64,000 nucleotides of DNA from Janthinobacterium sp. CG3 (GTDB lineage: Bacteria; Pseudomonadota; Gammaproteobacteria; Burkholderiales; Burkholderiaceae_D), in the NCBI RefSeq assembly GCF_000344615.1, contig NZ_KB467825.1, positions 97,984 to 161,983 of the forward strand. Reading direction: 5' to 3'. The notes beneath the pieces were generated by a model. It was not told where the DNA came from, searched no databases, and saw nothing but the letters and a program-made list of their open reading frames with translations. Of this stretch, positions 45,753-64,000 are shown piece by piece (the first letter of the stretch is position 1; every line of letters starts with the position of its first letter). A program made the position numbers and the translations under genes.

Positions 45753-48700
45753 TTATGCCCGTATCGCATACAGATTGGAAATGCTGGAGGTGCGATACAG
45801 CAGTTCCTGTTGCACCACGACGCGATAACCCCGCGCCTCCAGCAAGGCGCGCACGCGCTCGACGCGGCCATCCAGGTCGTGCACCTCGATGACCAGCTGG
45901 CGGATGATCCGCCAGTGCCGCGCCTGTATGCCTTCCAGCACCTCCAGCTCGCTTTTCTGCACATCGATCTTGAGCAGGTCGATGCGTTCCACGCGATGGC
46001 TGCCGATGATGTCCGACAAGGTGACCAGTTCGCATTCGTACGAGGTATCCCTGAAGCGTTCCTCCAGGATCTCGTCGACGTGGGCCATCACCTGTTGCAT
46101 GCCGGGCATGCCTTCGTCGAGTTGGTTGTGCATGATCGCGCGCAGCACGTCTTTTTCATCTTCCTTGTCGGCGTGGAAAGACGACATGCCGGTGCTGTGC
46201 GGATAGAAGGTCAGCTTTTCCTTGCGGCTCAGATCGGCGACGCCGCATTTGAACAAGGTGGCGTTGACCGCATACGCCTTGAGGTTCATTTGCAGCAGCT
46301 CGAATACCGGCGGCGCCGGTTCGAACGCGTAGATCCGCGCATCCTTGCATTGATGGTGGGCGAACAGCGAGAACAGGCCGATGTTGGCGCCGACGTCGAA
46401 AATGACGGCGCCGTCATCGAGCGTGATGCCGTTCCTGAAATACACCTTCGACTCGAAAATGTCATGGTAGAAGTGGTCGGTTTCCACCTGGTTGAATTGC
46501 TGCACCACCAGCTTGTTCGGCAATTCGTAGCGGCTCGGCTCGACGCTGGTGCGGCCGCGGTCGCTGTCGCGGTCGCGGTCGGCTTCGGCGTCGGCCGGCT
46601 CGGCCGCTTGCCGCATGCGCCGCCCGACCTCGTCGTCGGACAAGGCTTCGATTTCCCGCAGCAGGATGCCTTCGACGACGCCGGAGACTTCGCCCACCGT
46701 CGCGGCCTGGAACAGGCTCTTCAGCGACAGGTCGATCTGATACGCCTCGCGCACCCGCGAAATGAACTGCACCGCCAGCAGCGAATTACCGCCCAGGTTG
46801 AAGAAATTGTCGTCCAGGCCGATCTGCTTCGAGCCGAGCAGGTTTTCCCAGATCGCCGCGACCTGTAGTTCGATATCCGTCTGCGGCGCGGCGTAGGGCG
46901 GCCGCTGGCCGTGCGAGCGGACGGCGCCGGCCTGCTTGACCTGCTGCAGCAAGGCCGGCAGCGTGGCGCCGCGCAGCCCGTCGATCACCGCGCCCAGTTC
47001 GCTTGCGCTGACGGCAAGCTGGGCTTTGCCGGCGCGCAAGACGTCCGCCAGCACCGCGTCCAGTTGTTCCCGGTCGATCGCATAGCGTTGCCGGCCCGCC
47101 TCGATGGCGCCCGAGAGTGCCGGTGGAAAGGCCGCCGAGGCGTCGTCCGCCGTGCCCAGGCCCCGCACGTCGATGGATATCGACAGGACCGGTTTGCGGC
47201 GCGCCGCGAACAACTGGTCGGCGCAACTCTGGATATAGGCGTTGGCGCTGCAGGCGTCGAGCTGGCCGGCGGCGCCGGCCAGTCCGAGGTTGGATGAAAA
47301 GAACGCGACGAAATCCGGCGCCAGTTGCTCCAGCGCCAGCGTCAAGGCGCGCGCGCGCTGCGTTTGCGCCGCCACGGCGGCCCCCAGCGCGGCGTTCTCG
47401 AACTGGATCAGGCCGTAGCCGAACGATGGCAGCGCGTGCAGCACGCCGGCCAGGCGCGGGTGGCGCGCCGCGACCTGCCGGTACGCCGCCGCGTCGCCGC
47501 CCTGGCCGAGTCCATCGAACAGCTCGACGCGCGCGCCCAGGTTTTCGATTTCCAGCACGCCGCGCATGGTTTCGCACAGCGCCGCCCGCTCCTGCGGCGC
47601 CGCCAGGTGGCGCGCCCACTCATCGCGCGGCGGCAACGCCGCCTGCACCATCAACAGCAGCGTCGCGCCGCCCTGCCGCGCCAGGTAGCCGGCCAGCAGG
47701 TGCGACAGGTCGCCGGCGCGATAGTCGCCGATGAGGTAGACCGCGTCTTGCCGCGGCACCGGCGGCGCCGCCGCCAGCGGCGCCAGGGCCTGGTAGGCGC
47801 GCGTCCAGCGCAGGTAGCCGCGGTATGCCGCGATGTCCCGTGGCAGGCCGCTGTCGAATTCATGCATGACGCCGTCGATCATCCGTTCGCCGGCTTGCGC
47901 CGCGCCGGACATCGCCACGTCGATATTGCAGCAGCGGATATTCGGAAACTCCAGCGGCAGCACCCGGCAAGGTCCCAGCAGCAGCGCTTTTTCCGACGCC
48001 GCCTGTTCCTCCCCGGTGACCGCGTGGAGCCCCTCCGTCACCACCGCCAGCTGCAAGGTCGCGCCGGCATCCGCTTCGGCGGCGCCAAACGTCCTGGCCA
48101 GGCAAAGCAGGCTGGCATAGGTCTCGCCGACGTCGTCCCGCTGCGCCAGCGCCCACAGATGCAGCACATTGTGCGGCGTCACCGCGCCGTCCTTCAGCGC
48201 GGCGGCCAGCATCGCGTAGTCGTCCAGGCTGCCGGCGCGCACGGTATAGGAAGCGTCGCCGCGGCGCTCGAAGCGCTCGCCGCGACCGACCAGTACCACC
48301 AGTTGATTGCGCTGCAACAGCCGCTGCACCAGCGCGGCGGCGATCGGCCCCTCGTCCTGGAAAACCAGCCAATGGCGCCTTTCGACGGCGCGCGCCGCGT
48401 CGGCGCCGATGCGGCTGCTCGACCAGACCGGCTGATACAGCAAGCCCGCGCCCTGTTGCGGCGCGGGCGCACCGGTGCGCGCCGGCGCGTTGAGCGCGTC
48501 GATCCAATAGCGTTCGCGCTCGAACGGATACGTCGGCAGGGACACGCGCGCCGGCGTTTCATCGCGCTGATAACTGGCCCAGTCGATCGGATGGCCGAGG
48601 CACCAGAGCGTACCGATCGTGTGCGTCAGCACGAAGGCGTCGGCGGCGCCGCCGTGCGCGCCGGGCAAGGACGGCAGCGCGACGATGTTGTCGCGCGCCT

Positions 48701-51255
48701 GCGCCGCCGGGTGTTGCTGCAGGAAGCTGGACAGGGTCTGGCCCGGTCCCATTTCGATAAAGGTGGCGGCCGCGCCGTCGCACAGCGTCTGGATGCCGTC
48801 GCCGAAGCGCACCGTCTGGCAGGTATGCTTGACCCAGTAGTCTGGATCGGTGGCCTGCTCGGCGCTGATCCAGGTGCCACTCAAGTTCGAAATGTAGGGC
48901 AGCAGCGGCGCCTTCAGTTCGATCGACGCGAACAAAGCCCGCAACGGCGCCTGCAACGGCGCCAGCATGCTGGAATGGAAGGCGTGCGAGGATTGCACCG
49001 GCAGGTGCGCAATGCCCTGGTTCTTCAGATGCCGTTCCAGCGCGCCCATCAGCGCGCCCGGCCCGGCCACGACCGACGCCGCCGGCCCGTTGATTGCCGC
49101 GACCGACAGGCCGTCGGCAACCATCGGCTGCAAGGCCGCGGCCGCCAGCGCGACGGCCAGCATGCGCCCTTCGGGAAGGTCCTGGATCAGGCTGGCGCGA
49201 CGGGCCACGACCGTCAGCGCATCTTCCAGCGACATCACGCCGGCCACGCAGGCCGCCACATATTCACCCAGGCTGTGGCCGATCATCGCCGCCGGCCGCA
49301 CGCCCAGATCGATGTAGGTTTTGGCCAAAGCGTATTCGACCATGAACAGCGCCGGATGCACCAGGCTGGTCTTGCGCATCCACGCCGGGCCGGCGCGCTC
49401 CGGCTCTTGCGCGGCGGCGCCCTGGGCCGGGCGGCTCAACATTTTGCGCAGGTCCATAGTGCCGTGCGCCGCCTCTTCCTGCGCGCCGCCTTGCGGATAC
49501 AGCAGCTCGCGCAAGTCCAGGCCCAGCAGCGGGCGCAGGATGGCGGCGCAGGCGTCGATGGTTTCGCGAAACACCGGCACCTCCCGGTACAGGCCGGCCG
49601 CCATGTTGACGCTCTGGTCGCCGATGCCCGGGAACATGAAGACCACGTCGGCGCCGCCGCTCTCGCGCGCCGCGGCAACGCCGCACAGGCTGCGCTTGGG
49701 GTCGCGCAGCTCCAGCGCGGTGGCGGCATCGCCGCTGTCCTTGCACACCACCATGCGCCGGTGCGGGAAGGCCCGGCGTCCCGTCTGCAGCGTATAGGCG
49801 ACGTCGGCCAGCTTGGCGCCGGGGCCGTGGCGCAGATGCCGCTGCAAATTGTCGGTCGCCGCTTCCAGCGCCGTCCCGCTCTGCGCCGACAACAGCAACA
49901 ACTGCCATTGCCGGCGGCTGTCGGCGCGCGCGCCCTGCGGCGCCTGTTCCAATATCACGTGCGCATTGGTGCCGCCGATGCCGAAGGAACTGACCCCGGC
50001 GCGCAGCGGCGCGCCGTCCCGGCCCGCCGTCCACGGGCGCAGCGCGGTATTGACGTAGAACGGCGTGCTGGCGAAATCGATGCTGGGATTGGCCTGCTCG
50101 TAATGCAGGCTGGGCACCAGTTCACGGTGCTCCAGGCACAGCGCGGTCTTGATCAGGCTGGCGATGCCGGCGGCCGCGTCCAAGTGGCCGATATTCGTTT
50201 TCACCGAGCCGATCGCGCAAAAATTGTTTTGATCGGTACCCATGCGGAACGCCTGCGTCAAGGCGCTCACTTCAATCGGATCGCCCAGCGCGGTGCCGGT
50301 GCCGTGCGCTTCCACGTAACTGATGCTGTCCGGCTCGACTTCGGCCATGGCCAGCGCCAGCGCGATGACCTCCTTCTGGCCTTCGACGCTGGGCGCGGTA
50401 TAGCCGATTTTTTGCGCGCCGTCGTTGTTGATCGCCGAGCCGCGGATCACTGCGTATATATGGTCGCCATCCTGCAGCGCCTCTTCCAGGCGCTTGAGCA
50501 GCACCACGCCGGCGCCGCTGCCGCTGACCGTGCCCTGCGCCTTCGCGTCGAAGGCGCGGCAATGGCCGTCCGGCGACAAGACGCCGCCTTGCTGGTACAG
50601 ATAGCCCTTCTGCTGCGGCACTTCGATCGTCACGCCGCCGGCCAACACCATGTCGCATTCGTAGTTGAGCAGGCTGCGGCAAGCCATGTGGACCGCCACC
50701 AGCGAGGTGGAACAGGCGGTGTTCACATTCACGCTGGCGCCGTTCAGGTTCAGCTTGTAGGACACCTTGGTCGGCATGAAATCGGCTTTGTTCCCGATCA
50801 CCAATTGCAGTACGCCCATCGATTCCAGCAAACGGTAGTTCGGCAACAGGTTCGCGATCATATAGGTGTTCAGCCCCGTGCCGGCGTAGACGCCGATGCG
50901 GCCCTGGAAATGCTCGGCGACATAGCCGGCGTCCTCCATCGCTTCCCACGCGCACTCGATGAAAACGCGGTGCTGCGGATCGGTCAGTTCGGCTTCCTTG
51001 GGCGTGAAACCGAAAAAGGACGCGGCGAAATCCTCGGCGCCATCGAGCGCGGCGCCCGCCTTGACATACCCGGGGTCCTTGAGCAGGGCCGCGTCGACGC
51101 CCGCCTCGGCCATGTCGCGGTCGCTGAAGAAGCGAATCGACTCCTTGCCTGCGCGCAGGTTTTCCCAAAATTGCCGCACATTGGCGGCGCCCGGAAACCG
51201 GCCGCTGAGACCGATGATCGCAATCGCGTCGGCCGGCGTTTCCATGTCTGTGTTT

Positions 51256-51278
<23 letters not shown>
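45753..51278 (-). CDS. Type I PKS module: KS-AT-degenerate KR-ACP-FkbM methyltransferase
   Basis: A 1841-residue PKS. KS ~17-440 with Cys ~189 in VNTACSTSLVAVH and the His motifs EAHGTGTALGDPIE and TNIGHLDAAAG; AT ~555-870 with active Ser ~669 in MIGHSLGEYVAAC and the specificity motif HAFHS, which usually means malonyl; a KR-like region ~960-1400 without the GGxGxxG loop (YLIGDYRAGDLSHLLAGYLA) and with the catalytic Tyr missing (GAAGQLDACSANAYI), so probably inactive; ACP DLxxxNLGGNSLL-type with Ser ~1497; and a C-terminal FkbM-type SAM methyltransferase ~1575-1841 (FDVGANIGLFSLFAHH). The start overlaps the NRPS-B stop by 23 bases. No DH, ER or TE. It adds one C2 unit, probably O-methylated by the fused domain. 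Confidence 0.92.
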
Positions 51279-60075
<8,797 letters not shown>

Positions 60076-60206
60076 CGGCCAAACCCTCTAGTACGGATAT
60101 TGTTCTTGAGGTGCCTGGCGCTGAAATTGCGCAGCCGCGGCAGTCTCGCTGTTCCCTGAAAATCAATGTTGCATATTATTACATTGATATCAATTGTGTA
60201 ATAGAA

Positions 60207-64000
<3,794 letters not shown>

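Overview
The window looks like the chromosome of a high-GC betaproteobacterium of the order Burkholderiales, most probably family Oxalobacteraceae (Massilia/Duganella/Janthinobacterium-like). This rests on gene content and order: a caa3-type cytochrome oxidase operon, an oxyR-ubiA pair, proC-yggS divergent from pilT-pilU, and glcDEF. It is a judgement by eye; no database search was run.

Positions 1-24000 are ordinary core genome. 1-4406 (minus strand) is the cytochrome c oxidase operon ctaC-ctaD-small assembly protein-ctaG-DUF2970-ctaE, with ctaE cut by the window edge. 4824-10912 holds a BioC-like methyltransferase, comF, trmL, rfaE2, an orphan pilU paralogue, oxyR and ubiA. 10982-11436 holds two tandem, very small, secreted four-cysteine peptides with identical cysteine spacing. 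11780-12848 is a DUF883/YqjE/YqjK-like envelope cluster. Then come proC, yggS, pilT, pilU, a glutathione peroxidase, a GGDEF-EAL protein, glcDEF and a membrane-anchored glutaredoxin.

From about 24250 to the right edge lies a large hybrid NRPS-PKS biosynthetic gene cluster that continues past position 64000. Its left part has visibly lower GC: a type II thioesterase, a large acyl-CoA dehydrogenase, a stand-alone carrier protein and a two-gene ABC transporter. Next, on the minus strand, are tolC-like, a Sfp-type phosphopantetheinyl transferase, a MacAB-like exporter and a PvdE/SyrD-like peptide exporter. The assembly line reads right to left: NRPS-A (incomplete: C-A-PCP-C), NRPS-B (degenerate C, A with embedded luciferase-like monooxygenase, PCP, E, C, A, PCP), a PKS (KS-AT-degenerate KR-ACP-FkbM-type methyltransferase), and NRPS-D (C-A with embedded N-methyltransferase, PCP, reductase). 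Between the PKS and NRPS-D sit four genes matching the FkbH/FkbI/FkbJ/FkbK set that makes hydroxymalonyl/methoxymalonyl-ACP extender units from a glycolytic intermediate.

Inferred product: a peptide-polyketide released reductively as an aldehyde or alcohol. By residue codes read by eye it would carry two Ala-like residues flanking an oxidised Gly, one C2 unit that may be alpha-oxygenated or O-methylated, and a terminal N-methylated Asn-like residue, preceded by whatever is encoded beyond the window. I cannot match this combination to a named compound. The most notable points are the glycine-monooxygenase module followed by an intact epimerase, the extender-unit cassette paired with an AT whose motif reads as malonyl, the near-identical 1.67-kb A-PCP duplication between two NRPS genes, and the tandem Cys-rich peptides.
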